Assembly: GCA_934630495.1 (NCBI GenBank)
Contig: CAKTVW010000013.1
Location: 1-52,828, forward strand
Direction of reading: 5' to 3'
From: an uncultured Oscillospiraceae bacterium
GTDB lineage: Bacteria; Bacillota; Clostridia; Oscillospirales; Oscillospiraceae
DNA: 52,828 bases
In this document: positions 16,932 to 26,360 of the stretch, piece after piece
Layout of the letters: every line of letters begins with the position of its first letter
Position numbering within the stretch: the first letter of the stretch is position 1
Made by a program: the position numbers and the translations under genes
The notes under the pieces: generated by a model
The model's database searches: none
Told to the model about the DNA's origin: nothing
What the model saw: only the letters and a program-made list of their open reading frames with translations

Positions 16932-17663
16932 ATGAAGAGAATCCTGTGCGCCTTTCTGGCGCTGCTCCTGTGTATGCTGTGCGCATGCGGCATCGCGGAG
17001 GCGGACCGCTTACAAATCAAGCCGTCGGAAAGCACCACGGAGTCGACGGGCGCGGAGGCGACGGTCTGTGTGCATGAATACGATCGGCCGGAATGCGCCG
17101 AGGATCGGCTCTGCGTCAGGTGCGGCGAACGGGCCGAACCGGTTAAGGTGCACGACATGACCCAAGGAGACTGCGTTTCGCCCGCCGTCTGCAAGCGGTG
17201 CGGCTATGTCGGGGAAACGGCGGAGCACGTCTTCACGGGCGGCGACTGCGTGACCCCCGCCGTCTGCGAGGTCTGCGGCACGGAGGGAGAGACGACGGAG
17301 CACCGCTTCTCCGAGCGTACCTGTACCGAAGCGGGCGTCTGTGCCGTCTGCGGCGAGACGGTCGAGGCGCTTGGTCACGACATGCGCGAAGCAACCTGCA
17401 CCGAGCCTGCGAAATGCTCCCGCTGCGGCGCGACCGAGGGAGAGCCGCTGGGCCACACGGGAAGCGGCACCTGCGACCGCTGCGGCGTGCGGCTTGAAAC
17501 GCAGACCGAGTCCTCATCGAGCGCCGGGATGGTCTGGATCCCGCAGAGCGGCTCCCGCTACCATCGCTACGCGTCCTGCAGCGGGATGAACAACCCGACG
17601 CAGGTCACGCGGGAGGAAGCGGAAGCAATGGGCTACACGCCCTGCAAGCGCTGCTACAAATAA
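16932..17663 (+). CDS. Lipoprotein with repeated CxxC knuckles and a terminal YHxxxC...PCxxC domain
   Basis: The 243-residue protein has a lipobox LCAC and five repeats of the pattern CTxxxxCxxCG with an intervening GH or EH, each a possible zinc knuckle. The last 40 residues (SGSRYHRYASC, then GYTPCKRCYK) form an Ada-like metal-binding module often found at the end of clostridial exoproteins. The same knuckle repeats occur in the SLH protein at 28468. Function is unknown. The start is at MKRIL with AAAGGAAG. Confidence 0.65.
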   Translation: MKRILCAFLALLLCMLCACGIAEADRLQIKPSESTTESTGAEATVCVHEYDRPECAEDRLCVRCGERAEPVKVHDMTQGDCVSPAVCKRCGYVGETAEHVFTGGDCVTPAVCEVCGTEGETTEHRFSERTCTEAGVCAVCGETVEALGHDMREATCTEPAKCSRCGATEGEPLGHTGSGTCDRCGVRLETQTESSSSAGMVWIPQSGSRYHRYASCSGMNNPTQVTREEAEAMGYTPCKRCYK

Positions 17664-17728
17664 TGCCGTTTTGCGCGTCACAGCCGATGCGCCGACGCAC
17701 ATTTTTCGTCGGGAATCGCCGAACGCGC

Positions 17729-17757
17729 TTGCATAACCGCCGCCCGGGCGCTACAAT
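17729..17757 (+). promoter_or_regulatory. Promoter of the yedF operon
   Basis: TTGCAT (17729-17734), 17 bp, TACAAT (17752-17757), 38 bp before the ATG of yedF, which has an AAGGAGGAG site. Confidence 0.65.
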
Positions 17758-17794
17758 AGGCACAGAGTATATCGTTTCAAGGAGGAGTTATATC

Positions 17795-18403
17795 ATGATA
17801 CAAGTCAACGCGATCGGCGACGCCTGCCCTATCCCCGTCGTCAAGACATTACAGGCCTTGAAGGAGCTGAACGGTGCCGGCGCGGTACAGACGCTGGTAG
17901 ACAACAAGGTCGCCGTGGAGAATCTGACCCGACTGGCCGAAAGCAAGGGCTGCGCCATCGAAACGGAGCAGCTCGGTGAAAAGGAATACCGCGTGACCAT
18001 CACCGTCGGCGAGGGCGCGGAGCTTCCGGAAACGGCCGACGGCATCTGCGCCGCTCCCGCCGCCGCAGACAATACCGTGGTGGTCGTGTCCGCCGACCAC
18101 ATGGGCGAGGGCGACGAGGCGCTCGGCAAAATCCTGTTAAAGGGCTTCCTGTTCGCCCTGACGCAGCAGGAAACGCTGCCCAAGACCGTTCTGTTCTACA
18201 ACGGCGGCGCATTCGTCACCTGTGAAGGATCTGCGTCGCTGGAGGATCTGCAAAAGCTGGCGGAGCAGGGCGTTGAAATTCTCACCTGCGGCACCTGCCT
18301 GAACCACTACGGTCTGACGGAGAAGCTGCAAGTCGGCGGCGTGACCAACATGTATGTCATCGTGGAAAAGCAGCTTCAGGCCACGAAGATCATTCGTCCC
18401 TGA
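17795..18403 (+). CDS. yedF: YedF-type sulfurtransferase-like protein
   Basis: The 202-residue protein has an N-terminal TusA-like domain with the CPxP motif (GDACPIPVVKT, Cys 10), which carries persulfide or selenide in the family, and a C-terminal DsrE-like domain with CGTCLNHYGL. Members are annotated as selenium-metabolism proteins. Here it heads a three-gene operon with DUF3343 and a cysteine desulfurase, in a one-base-overlap chain. No selD or selA is in view, so selenium rather than sulfur relay is unproven. Confidence 0.85.
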   Translation: MIQVNAIGDACPIPVVKTLQALKELNGAGAVQTLVDNKVAVENLTRLAESKGCAIETEQLGEKEYRVTITVGEGAELPETADGICAAPAAADNTVVVVSADHMGEGDEALGKILLKGFLFALTQQETLPKTVLFYNGGAFVTCEGSASLEDLQKLAEQGVEILTCGTCLNHYGLTEKLQVGGVTNMYVIVEKQLQATKIIRP

Positions 18404-18642
18404 TGCGGCAGAAGGCTCCGGCGCTGGTCGTCACCTTCGACACCACGGCACAGGCAATGGCGGCGGAGGAGCTGTTCCGCCGCGACGGTCTGCCGGGGCG
18501 GATGATCCCCATTCCCTCCCGAATTTCGGCGGGCTGCGGTCTGGCGTGGAAGGCGCTGCCTGAGGAACGCGAGCCGCTGTGCGCCGCGCTGGATGCGGCG
18601 GATATCGCCTACGGCGGCTGCTATGTATTGGAAATGTACTGA
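18403..18642 (+). CDS. DUF3343 protein
   Basis: The 79-residue protein matches the small DUF3343 family found beside yedF and desulfurases: VVTFDTTAQAMAAEELF, GRMIPIPSRISAGCGLAW (with the conserved Cys) and a hydrophobic end. It shares one base with the stop of yedF and one with the start of the next gene. A role in handing on sulfur or selenium is plausible from context only. Confidence 0.8.
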   Translation: MRQKAPALVVTFDTTAQAMAAEELFRRDGLPGRMIPIPSRISAGCGLAWKALPEEREPLCAALDAADIAYGGCYVLEMY

Positions 18643-19790
18643 TGAAAAAGCTCATCTATCTTGATAACGCGGCTACCACCCTGCAAAAGCCGCCCCGCGT
18701 GGCCGAGGCGGTAGCGGAGGCGATCCTGACGGCGGGCAACGCCGCCCGAGGCGCGCACGGTGCGTCCATGCAGGCATCGCGCACGATCTTCGAGACGCGG
18801 CAAAAGCTTGCGCGGCTGTTCGGCTGTCCGCGCCCCGATCATGTGGTGTTTACCGCCAACTCGACCATGGCGCTGAATATCGCCGTTCAGGGGCTGCTGT
18901 CCCCCGATGACCACGCCGTTTCCACCGACTGGGAGCACAACTCCGTGCTTCGGCCGCTGTACGCGCTGGAGGCGCAGGGCATGGGGCTGGATTTCGTGCG
19001 GGCGGACCGACAGGGCCGCATCCGATACGAGGACTTTGCGCCCCTGTTCCGTCCGAACACAAAGGCCGTGGTCTGCACGCACGCCTCCAATCTGACGGGA
19101 GACATGACGGACATGGCGCGGATCGCGGAGATCGCGCACGCCCACGGCGCACTGCTGATCGCGGACGCTTCTCAGACGGCAGGAACCGTGCCCATCGACA
19201 TGACGGCGCTGGGCATCGACGTGCTGTGCTTCACCGGGCACAAGGGCCTTATGGGGCCGCAGGGGACCGGCGGTCTTTGCATCCGTCCCGGCGTAGACAT
19301 CCGTCCGCTGCTGCGCGGCGGCAGCGGCGTCCGGTCCTTTGAGCGGGAGCAGCCGCGCGACTACCCGACCCGGCTGGAAGCCGGTACGCTGAACAGCCAC
19401 GGCATCGCCGGGCTGGACGCGGCGGCGGACTATCTGCTCTCCGTGGGCGTGGAGACCGTTGCGCAAAAGGAGCAGGCCCTGATGCGGCGGTTCTATGAGG
19501 GCGTGCGGCATATTGACGGCGTGACCGTCTACGGCGACTTCACCGCGCCGCAGCGGGCGGCGATCGTGGCGCTGAATCTCCGCGATTACGACTCCGCCGA
19601 GGTATCGGATGCGCTGTATACCGACTACGGCATCGCCACGCGGCCCGGTGCACACTGCGCCCCGCGCCTCCATGCGGCGCTGGGCACAGCGGAACAGGGC
19701 GCGGTGCGCTTCAGCTTCTCCGCGTTCAATACGGAGGACGAGGTGGACACCGCCGTTCAGTCCGTGCGTGAGCTGGCGCGAAACGACTGA
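18642..19790 (+). CDS. Cysteine desulfurase-like aminotransferase class V
   Basis: The 382-residue PLP enzyme starts YLDNAATTLQKPP, the usual opening of the SufS/Csd family, has the PLP lysine in CFTGHKGLMGPQG, an ADASQTAG aspartate stretch and the active-site cysteine in RPGAHCAP. It should take sulfur (or selenium) from cysteine (selenocysteine) and pass it to YedF. The operon arrangement supports that pairing. Confidence 0.88.
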   Translation: MKKLIYLDNAATTLQKPPRVAEAVAEAILTAGNAARGAHGASMQASRTIFETRQKLARLFGCPRPDHVVFTANSTMALNIAVQGLLSPDDHAVSTDWEHNSVLRPLYALEAQGMGLDFVRADRQGRIRYEDFAPLFRPNTKAVVCTHASNLTGDMTDMARIAEIAHAHGALLIADASQTAGTVPIDMTALGIDVLCFTGHKGLMGPQGTGGLCIRPGVDIRPLLRGGSGVRSFEREQPRDYPTRLEAGTLNSHGIAGLDAAADYLLSVGVETVAQKEQALMRRFYEGVRHIDGVTVYGDFTAPQRAAIVALNLRDYDSAEVSDALYTDYGIATRPGAHCAPRLHAALGTAEQGAVRFSFSAFNTEDEVDTAVQSVRELARND

Positions 19791-19816
19791 CCGTTCACGG
19801 CTTTATAAGCATAACG

Positions 19817-19862
19817 AAAAGACCTTCTGTCGACGGAACCCATCCGGCAGAAGGTCTTTTTA
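19817..19862 (+). terminator. Terminator of the yedF operon
   Basis: AAAAGACCTTCTG and CAGAAGGTCTTTTTA form a long stem ending in a T run. Confidence 0.75.
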
Positions 19863-19870
19863 TAGGCAAA

Positions 19871-19896
19871 GGGGAGAGGCCGCACGGCCTCTCCCC
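19871..19896 (-). terminator. Terminator of the SLH subtilase gene
   Basis: GGGGAGAGGCC / GGCCTCTCCCC, a short distance beyond the stop of the minus-strand gene, followed on that strand by TTTGCC. Confidence 0.55.
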
Positions 19897-19944
19897 CTCT
19901 TGTTCGGAACTGTTTAGGCTCCGGGGTGCGATTTACGTTTTGTC

Positions 19945-22900
19945 TCAGTTCTCAGCGGCGGGAGCAGCGGTCGAACCGCAGACATAGGAGCCGCCGAGAT
20001 AGCGCATCACGATGCAGGCAAATTCTGCACGGGTCGCGTTATCGGTGGGCTTCAGGTTGCCGTTGTCGCCGTTGAAGATGCCCTCGGAAACGGCCCAAGC
20101 CATTGCTTCCTTCGCATAATCGGAGATCTTGTCGGCATCCTTGAAGCTGTCGAGCTTCGCCTCGGCTGCGGGGCTGTTTTCATAGCGCCACAGGATCGTT
20201 GCGATCTGCTCACGGGTCACATAGTCGTTCGGTGCGAACTTGTCGGCAAGCACGCCGAGGACCACGCCGTTATCCTGCGCCCATGCGATCGCGTCGGAAT
20301 ACCACTGGCCTTCCGGAACATCCGTGAAGCTGGACGGGCCGGTGACCTTCGGGGAACCCGCCATACGGTACAGAACGGTGACCACCATTGCACGGGTCAT
20401 CTGGCCGTTGGGTGCGAAGGTGTCGTCGGTCAGACCGACCATGTAGCCGTTGGAAACGACATAGTCGACCGCTTCGTGGTACCATTCGGCTTCGCAGTCC
20501 TTGAAGCTCTTGTAGTAGCAGGTGGGATAGCCGGTCGCGGGGATGACCTCGCCCTTCTTTACCAGCTCATTGCAGATCGTGCAGTAGGTGTCGCCGGTGT
20601 AGCCGTCTTCGCTGTAGGTCGGCTCCTTGGCATTTCTGATCTCGGTCTTCTCATGCTTGCACTCGTACTTGACGTTGGTGGTGTAGCCCGCAACATCAAG
20701 CTCGGTGTCGGCATAGCGATAGAGCCAGTTGAGGTAGTAATCGGCCGGGTAGATGCCGAGTCCGAGGAAGGAACCGATCGCCACGGTGTTATCCACGAGC
20801 TGGAACTCGCCGTCGTCGTCGTTGTAGACAAGGACCCACTTTGCGTTCTGCGCACTGCGGATCACCGCGCCGTTGGCCTCCAGATCGGAGATCACTTCCC
20901 ACTTGGCATTGTCGGCAGCCTCGTCAACAAATGCCAGAGCGCCGTCAACAACAGCCATGTACTTGCCGGTCTTGAAGTTCTTAATGGTGTAAGCGCCGTT
21001 TGCATCCTTTTCAAAGGTGTAACGGATGCCGGTCTCGTCGGAGTAGAACTCGACGTACCGATCGCCGACCGTGCCGCCGAGATCGTCAATGACGCTCTTG
21101 GTGTTGCCTTCCTCGTCGAGAACGAGCGGATGGTCGGAGTCATAGTCGCCGTCTGCGTAGTTCAGGCCGCAGATCGCCCAGTCGCCGCTGTAGTCCAGAG
21201 CGACATCATAGTAGTAGTTGGGGACCTCGAGCTGCTTTTCCTCGCCGTAAGCGTACAGCGCATAGAGCGTCAGGTCGCCGTCAACGGTGATCTCGTCGCC
21301 CGCGGAGTACATCGCGGTAACGGCGTCGAAGATGGTGTCGTCGTCTGCGTCTTCAACTTCCTTGTCGACCCAGAGGACGAACTGCGTGTTGTCATACTTC
21401 TCGGTGCAGTCCTCGATGGTGTAGGTGTCGCCGGTCTTAACGGCAACTTCCTTGCTGCCCTTCGGGGTAACGTAGGTGATCTTCGCGTCCTTGCCGGTCT
21501 CGAAGAGGTTGACGGTCTTGCCGGTCTCGTTGGTCGCGTAGTCCAGCAGCGTGACGTCAACGCTCGTAAGGCCTGCCTTGAGGAGGTCGGTAACGTCGAA
21601 GGTCGCGGTGAAGGATTCGCCCGCCTTGTCGGAGGAGAAGACCTCGGTAGCAGCGATTGCGTCCTCACCCAGATCCTCAGCGTACAGATAGATTGCTGCC
21701 AGATAGCTTTCGTCCTTTGCGGTGACGGTCAGGGTCTTCGCCTCGGCGTCGTAAACAGCGGACTCAAGCACAGGAGCCGTGTAGTCGACCTCGACGGAGA
21801 AGCTCCAAACGTTCTTGACCTCGGTGTCCTTATAGGGCAGGACCGCGTCAAAGGTGATGTTCGCGACCGTGCCGGAGGGAACGAAGTTGCCATCGGCATC
21901 CTTGCCGGTCCAGTAGAAGGCACCATAGTTCTGCCATGCGCCCTCGTCCTCGTCGTAAGCTGCCTTGGGCAGATACGGCGTATCGTCAACGTAGTAGACC
22001 TCGCCGGTCTTCGCGTCGGTAACGGTCATCTTCAGGCTCTTGCAGTTACGGAGCTGATACGGGGCAATATAAACGCCGTTGGCGTAGATGCCGTCCGCAT
22101 CGGTCTCGGTGGTGGAGAAGCCGTTGTGCACCGCGTAGTAATCCGCATAGTCAAGCAGGTTGTCGCCGAGGTAGTAGCGCGGCTTCTGCAGCTGGTCGGC
22201 GGTGTCGAACACTGCGGTGTAGGCCCAGTTGGGGTTGGTGTAGAAGGTGTCCATGGCGTCGGCTGCGGTGTAGCCGTTGTCGGCATAGGTATTGCCGTCC
22301 GCGTCGACGACCGTGGTGTTGACAAAGTTGTTGGCCTCGATGAAGTCGGCAAAGTCGACGCTCTCAAGGACGTCGCCCTGCGTCCAGTCGCCGTAGAAGG
22401 CAAGCACGGTCGCATGGACGGAAGCGTAAACGTTCATTGCGAGCGCGCTCTCGTCCTCGCAATAGCTCTTCTCGCCGTCGTCGCCGAGGACTGCCTCGTA
22501 CTCGCCGGTAGAGAAGTTGTAGGAGACCAGATAAGCGCCGTTCTCGTCGTAGAGATAAGCGTTGTCGCCGTCGTCGTAATAGACGATCTCGCCGTCGTCG
22601 GTCAGCTCGATGTCGTCAAAGAACACGAAGCCCTCGACATAGTTGCCGTTCGGGAAGGTGCCGTCGAACTGTGCCTTGATCGCGTCGCTGAGCTGAATGT
22701 CAACGGTTACGGTGACGGACTCGCCGACATCGACGGGGATGATGTCGACAGCCTTGCCGTCAACGCTGAAGCTCGCGGTGATATCTTCGCTGTCGATCAC
22801 GTCGGAGGTCAGGGAGTTCATGTAGAGCGGCTCCTCCTCCGGCTTGTTCTCAAAGTAATTGTAAACATAGTCGTACAGCAGGGTGATATCGGGCAGATAG

Positions 22901-25065
22901 TTTGCGGCATACTCGCCCTCGTTCACAAGGGTAACATTAAAGGTGTAATGGCCGGTCTTGGAGGCGTCGTCGCCAAGCTCCTTGATCGGGTCGATGATAA
23001 AGCCGGACTCGCTGTAGGTGCCCAGCGCGTTATAGGCGTTGGCAAGGCCCGCGCCCTGCTTACGCACGGAGTAGGGATAGCCGTCTTTGTCAGGGAGGAC
23101 GATCGCGGTGCTCTCCAGCAGCGCCTTTGCGCGCTCGACGCGCTCGGCCTTGGTCAACTCGGACCAGCTCTCTCCGCCGTTCTCCGTCTTTGCGCCGAGT
23201 ACCGAGAGGTACTGCAGAACGGTGGTGATGGTGCCCGCGAAGTTCGGGGAAGCCATGGAGGTGCCGGAATAGACCTCGTAGTCATGGTCGCCGGTCTGGA
23301 CGGAGGAGTAGACCATGCCGCCGACGGAGGTGACGGTCGGATCGATCGTCAGCATCGGGCTGGTGCCCCAGTTGGAGAAGTCGCTCATCAGGAACGCGTT
23401 GTCGTTCTGAACGTATTCCTTCGCGGTCGGCGTGCTGACGACTGCGGGATCGGCAGCCTTGAACGCGTCGATCGCGCTCTGCTCGGTGCAGATCGCGGGG
23501 ATCTCGAAGGTCTCGATGGACATGTTGATCAGGCCGGCTTCGTTATTGACGACGATGCAGCCGATCGCGCCCGCCTTCGCGGCGTTTTCGACCTTTTCCT
23601 CGAAGCTGAGGGAGCCGCGCTGCACAATGGCGATCTTGCCCTTGACGTCCACGCCCTCGGCGGTGAAGTCGGCAGGATTGCCGAGGCTGAGGTCGGAATT
23701 CTGGTTGGTCTTGGTGCTGTCGGGAACGACGACATATTCCGCCGCATCCTTATCGCCGAAGACGGACAGCCATGCCTTGTCGTCCTTGCAGGTGTCGCTG
23801 TACTTGAAGTTCTTGCCGTTTACGCTGATGACGTAGGACGGATAGAGGTAGTTCTCAATGGAAGCGACGGAGAGGTTGCCTTCATAGGAGGCCGGGGAAG
23901 CGATGGTGCCGTAGTCCTGATATTCCGGACCGATGTACTGTGCAGAGGAATTTTTCGCCATGGAGTATTCGTTGCCGCCTGCTACGCAGGTCACGATGCC
24001 GGCAGCCTCGAGGCGCTTATAGATGTTGCCGAAGACCTCGGTCTCAAGAGAAGCGTCATAGGTGAAGCCGTTCTGCGCGCCGATGGACATATTGATGGTG
24101 TCCACGCCGAGACGGTAAGCGTCTTCCAGAGCGTAGAAGTAGATGTCGTCGGTCGTGCCGCCGCCCTCGTCCTTGAAGATCTTCATGGAGACGATCTGCG
24201 CGCCGGATGCGGAGCCGAGGAAGGTGTATTCATCGTTTTCCGCGTCATAGGTGCAGCCCGCCGCGATACCGGAAACGTGCGTGCCGTGGCCGTTGTGGTC
24301 GGTGACGTCGGTGTCCTTCTCGGCGTAGTCGTAAGCAAACGGGACCTTTGCGTTGATGTAAACGCCGGGAGCCACTGCCAGCGCTGCGTCGTCAGCCGTC
24401 ATGCGGCCGTACTTTGCGCAGTTGCCGTCCGCATCGGCAAACGCCTCATGCGTGTAGTTCAGGCCGGTGTCGAGCACGGCGATGACCATGCCGCTGCCGT
24501 CTGCGCCGATATTCTCAAGAACATCGTCGATGCCCGTGAAGACGGCGTTGGAGGAGGCCATCTTGGTTTCTCTGACGGACTTCTGCATCTCAGGCTCGGC
24601 ATAGTGGTTCGCGATGTAGACCGCGTCGACGCTCGGGATCGCAGCGATCTTATCCAGATCGCCGTAAGCGACGTCGCAGCTGAAGCCGTTGAGCAGCGTG
24701 GTAAATTCGTAAGCCACCTCGTAGCTGATGCCGCTCATGGCCTTGCGGACCGCCTGATGCTCATTGGTCAGCTTTCTGCGGTAAGCTGTGGCCGATTCGC
24801 CGGAAGCATCGACCTCAGGCGCGTTTTTCAGTACGACGATCGCACGGACGATCTCGTCGTCTGCGTACTGGTACGCGTTGGATTCCTTGAACTCGGCGCT
24901 CTTGAAGCCCTTCGGCAGCTCCTTGACGGAGGCAGCGGAATTGCCCTTCTCGACGCCCTTGAGTTCATCGGCAGCGGTCTTGTTCGATGCGAAGGCGGTG
25001 CCGACGCAGCCGAGTACCATGACCAGAGCCAGTGCGAGTGCGATTACACTCTTGAACTTTTTCAT
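19945..25065 (-). CDS. Cell-surface subtilase (S8) with PA insert and three SLH domains
   Basis: The 1706-residue exported protease has a signal peptide (1-26), an inhibitor-type propeptide (about 70-155), a catalytic domain with D199 (AVLDTG), H260 (HGTHVSG) and S603 (GTSMASP), a PA domain inserted at about 450-550, C5a-peptidase-like beta domains to about 1450 and three SLH repeats in the last 190 residues (each with FxDV/FKD and TRA/TRE). The SLH repeats should bind secondary wall polymer. The layout is that of surface proteases that cut host or dietary proteins. The start has AAAGGAGA. Confidence 0.92.
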   Translation of the reverse strand: MKKFKSVIALALALVMVLGCVGTAFASNKTAADELKGVEKGNSAASVKELPKGFKSAEFKESNAYQYADDEIVRAIVVLKNAPEVDASGESATAYRRKLTNEHQAVRKAMSGISYEVAYEFTTLLNGFSCDVAYGDLDKIAAIPSVDAVYIANHYAEPEMQKSVRETKMASSNAVFTGIDDVLENIGADGSGMVIAVLDTGLNYTHEAFADADGNCAKYGRMTADDAALAVAPGVYINAKVPFAYDYAEKDTDVTDHNGHGTHVSGIAAGCTYDAENDEYTFLGSASGAQIVSMKIFKDEGGGTTDDIYFYALEDAYRLGVDTINMSIGAQNGFTYDASLETEVFGNIYKRLEAAGIVTCVAGGNEYSMAKNSSAQYIGPEYQDYGTIASPASYEGNLSVASIENYLYPSYVISVNGKNFKYSDTCKDDKAWLSVFGDKDAAEYVVVPDSTKTNQNSDLSLGNPADFTAEGVDVKGKIAIVQRGSLSFEEKVENAAKAGAIGCIVVNNEAGLINMSIETFEIPAICTEQSAIDAFKAADPAVVSTPTAKEYVQNDNAFLMSDFSNWGTSPMLTIDPTVTSVGGMVYSSVQTGDHDYEVYSGTSMASPNFAGTITTVLQYLSVLGAKTENGGESWSELTKAERVERAKALLESTAIVLPDKDGYPYSVRKQGAGLANAYNALGTYSESGFIIDPIKELGDDASKTGHYTFNVTLVNEGEYAANYLPDITLLYDYVYNYFENKPEEEPLYMNSLTSDVIDSEDITASFSVDGKAVDIIPVDVGESVTVTVDIQLSDAIKAQFDGTFPNGNYVEGFVFFDDIELTDDGEIVYYDDGDNAYLYDENGAYLVSYNFSTGEYEAVLGDDGEKSYCEDESALAMNVYASVHATVLAFYGDWTQGDVLESVDFADFIEANNFVNTTVVDADGNTYADNGYTAADAMDTFYTNPNWAYTAVFDTADQLQKPRYYLGDNLLDYADYYAVHNGFSTTETDADGIYANGVYIAPYQLRNCKSLKMTVTDAKTGEVYYVDDTPYLPKAAYDEDEGAWQNYGAFYWTGKDADGNFVPSGTVANITFDAVLPYKDTEVKNVWSFSVEVDYTAPVLESAVYDAEAKTLTVTAKDESYLAAIYLYAEDLGEDAIAATEVFSSDKAGESFTATFDVTDLLKAGLTSVDVTLLDYATNETGKTVNLFETGKDAKITYVTPKGSKEVAVKTGDTYTIEDCTEKYDNTQFVLWVDKEVEDADDDTIFDAVTAMYSAGDEITVDGDLTLYALYAYGEEKQLEVPNYYYDVALDYSGDWAICGLNYADGDYDSDHPLVLDEEGNTKSVIDDLGGTVGDRYVEFYSDETGIRYTFEKDANGAYTIKNFKTGKYMAVVDGALAFVDEAADNAKWEVISDLEANGAVIRSAQNAKWVLVYNDDDGEFQLVDNTVAIGSFLGLGIYPADYYLNWLYRYADTELDVAGYTTNVKYECKHEKTEIRNAKEPTYSEDGYTGDTYCTICNELVKKGEVIPATGYPTCYYKSFKDCEAEWYHEAVDYVVSNGYMVGLTDDTFAPNGQMTRAMVVTVLYRMAGSPKVTGPSSFTDVPEGQWYSDAIAWAQDNGVVLGVLADKFAPNDYVTREQIATILWRYENSPAAEAKLDSFKDADKISDYAKEAMAWAVSEGIFNGDNGNLKPTDNATRAEFACIVMRYLGGSYVCGSTAAPAAEN

Positions 25066-25164
25066 TGGTTCGTCTCCTTTTCATTCATATTTTTTTGGAT
25101 GGAAATGCGCTCCCGGGGCCTATCCGAATCAGCCTCGGAAAGTATAAGGTATATACTTGTAGCT

Positions 25165-25193
25165 ATTTTACCAGCACTTTTCAAAAATGTCCA
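25165..25193 (-). promoter_or_regulatory. Promoter of the SLH subtilase
   Basis: On the minus strand TGGACA (25193-25188), 17 bp, TAAAAT (25170-25165), giving a leader of about 95 bases before the ATG at 25065. Confidence 0.6.
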
Positions 25194-25399
25194 GTGGTTA
25201 TTCCCTGATTTTTACACAAAATTTAACGGTTTAAAGCGGTTATTTTGTGAATAAATACTCAAAGGCGCCAAAATATCCATCCGTTATACACGATCCGATC
25301 CCGTGCGGCGCAGAAATTGCCGAGTTTCCCGGTAGGTTGACGTCGGTAATGCGGTATGTTATATGGGCTTCAAAAGTTCTCTCATGAAACACCAACACG

Positions 25400-25510
25400 A
25401 AGGCCCGCTCATGCGGCGTTTGTGCAAGCGGCCTCTCGTGCGGCGTTTACACAAGCGGCCTCTCATGCAGCGTCTGCGTAAAGGCCCTCTCATGCGGCGG
25501 CCGCATTTTC
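25400..25510. repeat. Tandem repeat, ~27-bp unit, about 4 copies
   Basis: Units of the type AAGCGGCCTCTCATGCGGCG plus about seven bases. The length is a multiple of three, so a spurious Arg-rich reading frame appears. It has no ribosome site and lies between a promoter region and a terminator; I take it as non-coding. Confidence 0.65.
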
Positions 25511-25538
25511 CCCGGGCCTCTGCCCGAAGCATGTAAAA

Positions 25539-25589
25539 CCCCCTTGGCGCGGTGCCTTCGGCCCGCGCCAAGGGGGTGTTTCTTTTTTT
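25539..25589. terminator. Bidirectional terminator beyond spoVT
   Basis: A 14-bp stem, CCCCCTTGGCGCGG / CCGCGCCAAGGGGG, followed by a T-rich tract on the plus strand and TTTTAC on the minus strand, where it should end the spoVT transcript. Confidence 0.75.
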
Positions 25590-25665
25590 CGCCGCCGGGC
25601 GGCATACGGGGCCGTGACATGCAGACACGTCCCGAAGCACCGGCCTCGGCGGAACGTCCGCGATA

Positions 25666-26208
25666 TCAGCTTTCCATCTGCCGCCCGAGGAAGCCCGCCA
25701 CCGTCTGCGCAAGCTTTTGCTCCGATTCGTCGGGAGCCGCATCGTTTTCGTTCATCAGCAGCATCACGCAGCCCATCAGGTCGCCCTCGGCAATGATCGG
25801 CGCGGCTACGCCGAGATGATACCGCTCCACCGCCTCCGCAGGACGCAGACGCGCGTCGCCGGAGCGATACCGATAGCTCTTTCGCTGCTCCATGATCTGC
25901 TCAAGCTCCGCAGAGTTTCGCTTTTCCAGCAGCTCGCGCTTCGGCGCGCCCGCAACGGCAATGATCGTGTCGCGGTCGGCGACGGCCGCAATGTGACCGG
26001 TGTTTTTCCCGATCGATTCGCAGATCTGCGACGCGAAATCCTGCAGCTCCCCCATCGGCGAATACTTTTTGAAGATCACCTCGCCGTCCTTCTCCGTATA
26101 GATCTCCAACGGGTCGCCCTCGCGGATACGGAGGGTGCGGCGGATCTCCTTCGGGATAACGACACGCCCGAGGTCGTCGATGCGCCGAACGATACCAGTA
26201 GCTTTCAT
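25666..26208 (-). CDS. spoVT: Stage V sporulation protein T
   Basis: The 180-residue regulator has an AbrB-type swapped-hairpin DNA-binding domain at the N-terminus (MKATGIVRRIDDLGRVVIPKEIRRTLRIREGDPLEI) and a GAF-like C-terminal domain. In Bacillus SpoVT tunes forespore sigma-G genes. Its presence indicates a spore-forming lineage. The start has a GGGAGAA site. Confidence 0.93.
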   Translation of the reverse strand: MKATGIVRRIDDLGRVVIPKEIRRTLRIREGDPLEIYTEKDGEVIFKKYSPMGELQDFASQICESIGKNTGHIAAVADRDTIIAVAGAPKRELLEKRNSAELEQIMEQRKSYRYRSGDARLRPAEAVERYHLGVAAPIIAEGDLMGCVMLLMNENDAAPDESEQKLAQTVAGFLGRQMES

Positions 26209-26360
26209 ATCAAAATTCTCCCTTTTCTGCAAGTCTTGTGCATGGGTATTGTTTGCTGAATTAGAGAGATTATACAGCGGCACTTTCTGCCAAAGCAGGC
26301 CGGAAAAGCAGGCGATGATCGGTTAACTGTTTCTGCCGGCCGCTGGTGCGGCCCGAGCCG

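Noticed and set aside
20476..25254. Plus-strand open frame of 1592 codons opposite the subtilase
   Set aside because: It is the antisense shadow of a GC-rich gene with catalytic motifs on the other strand; its product is low-complexity Val/Gly/Asp-rich and has no ribosome site.
25359..25742. Arg-rich 127-codon gene on the minus strand
   Set aside because: The frame comes from 27-bp tandem repeats and crosses a strong terminator; no ribosome site.
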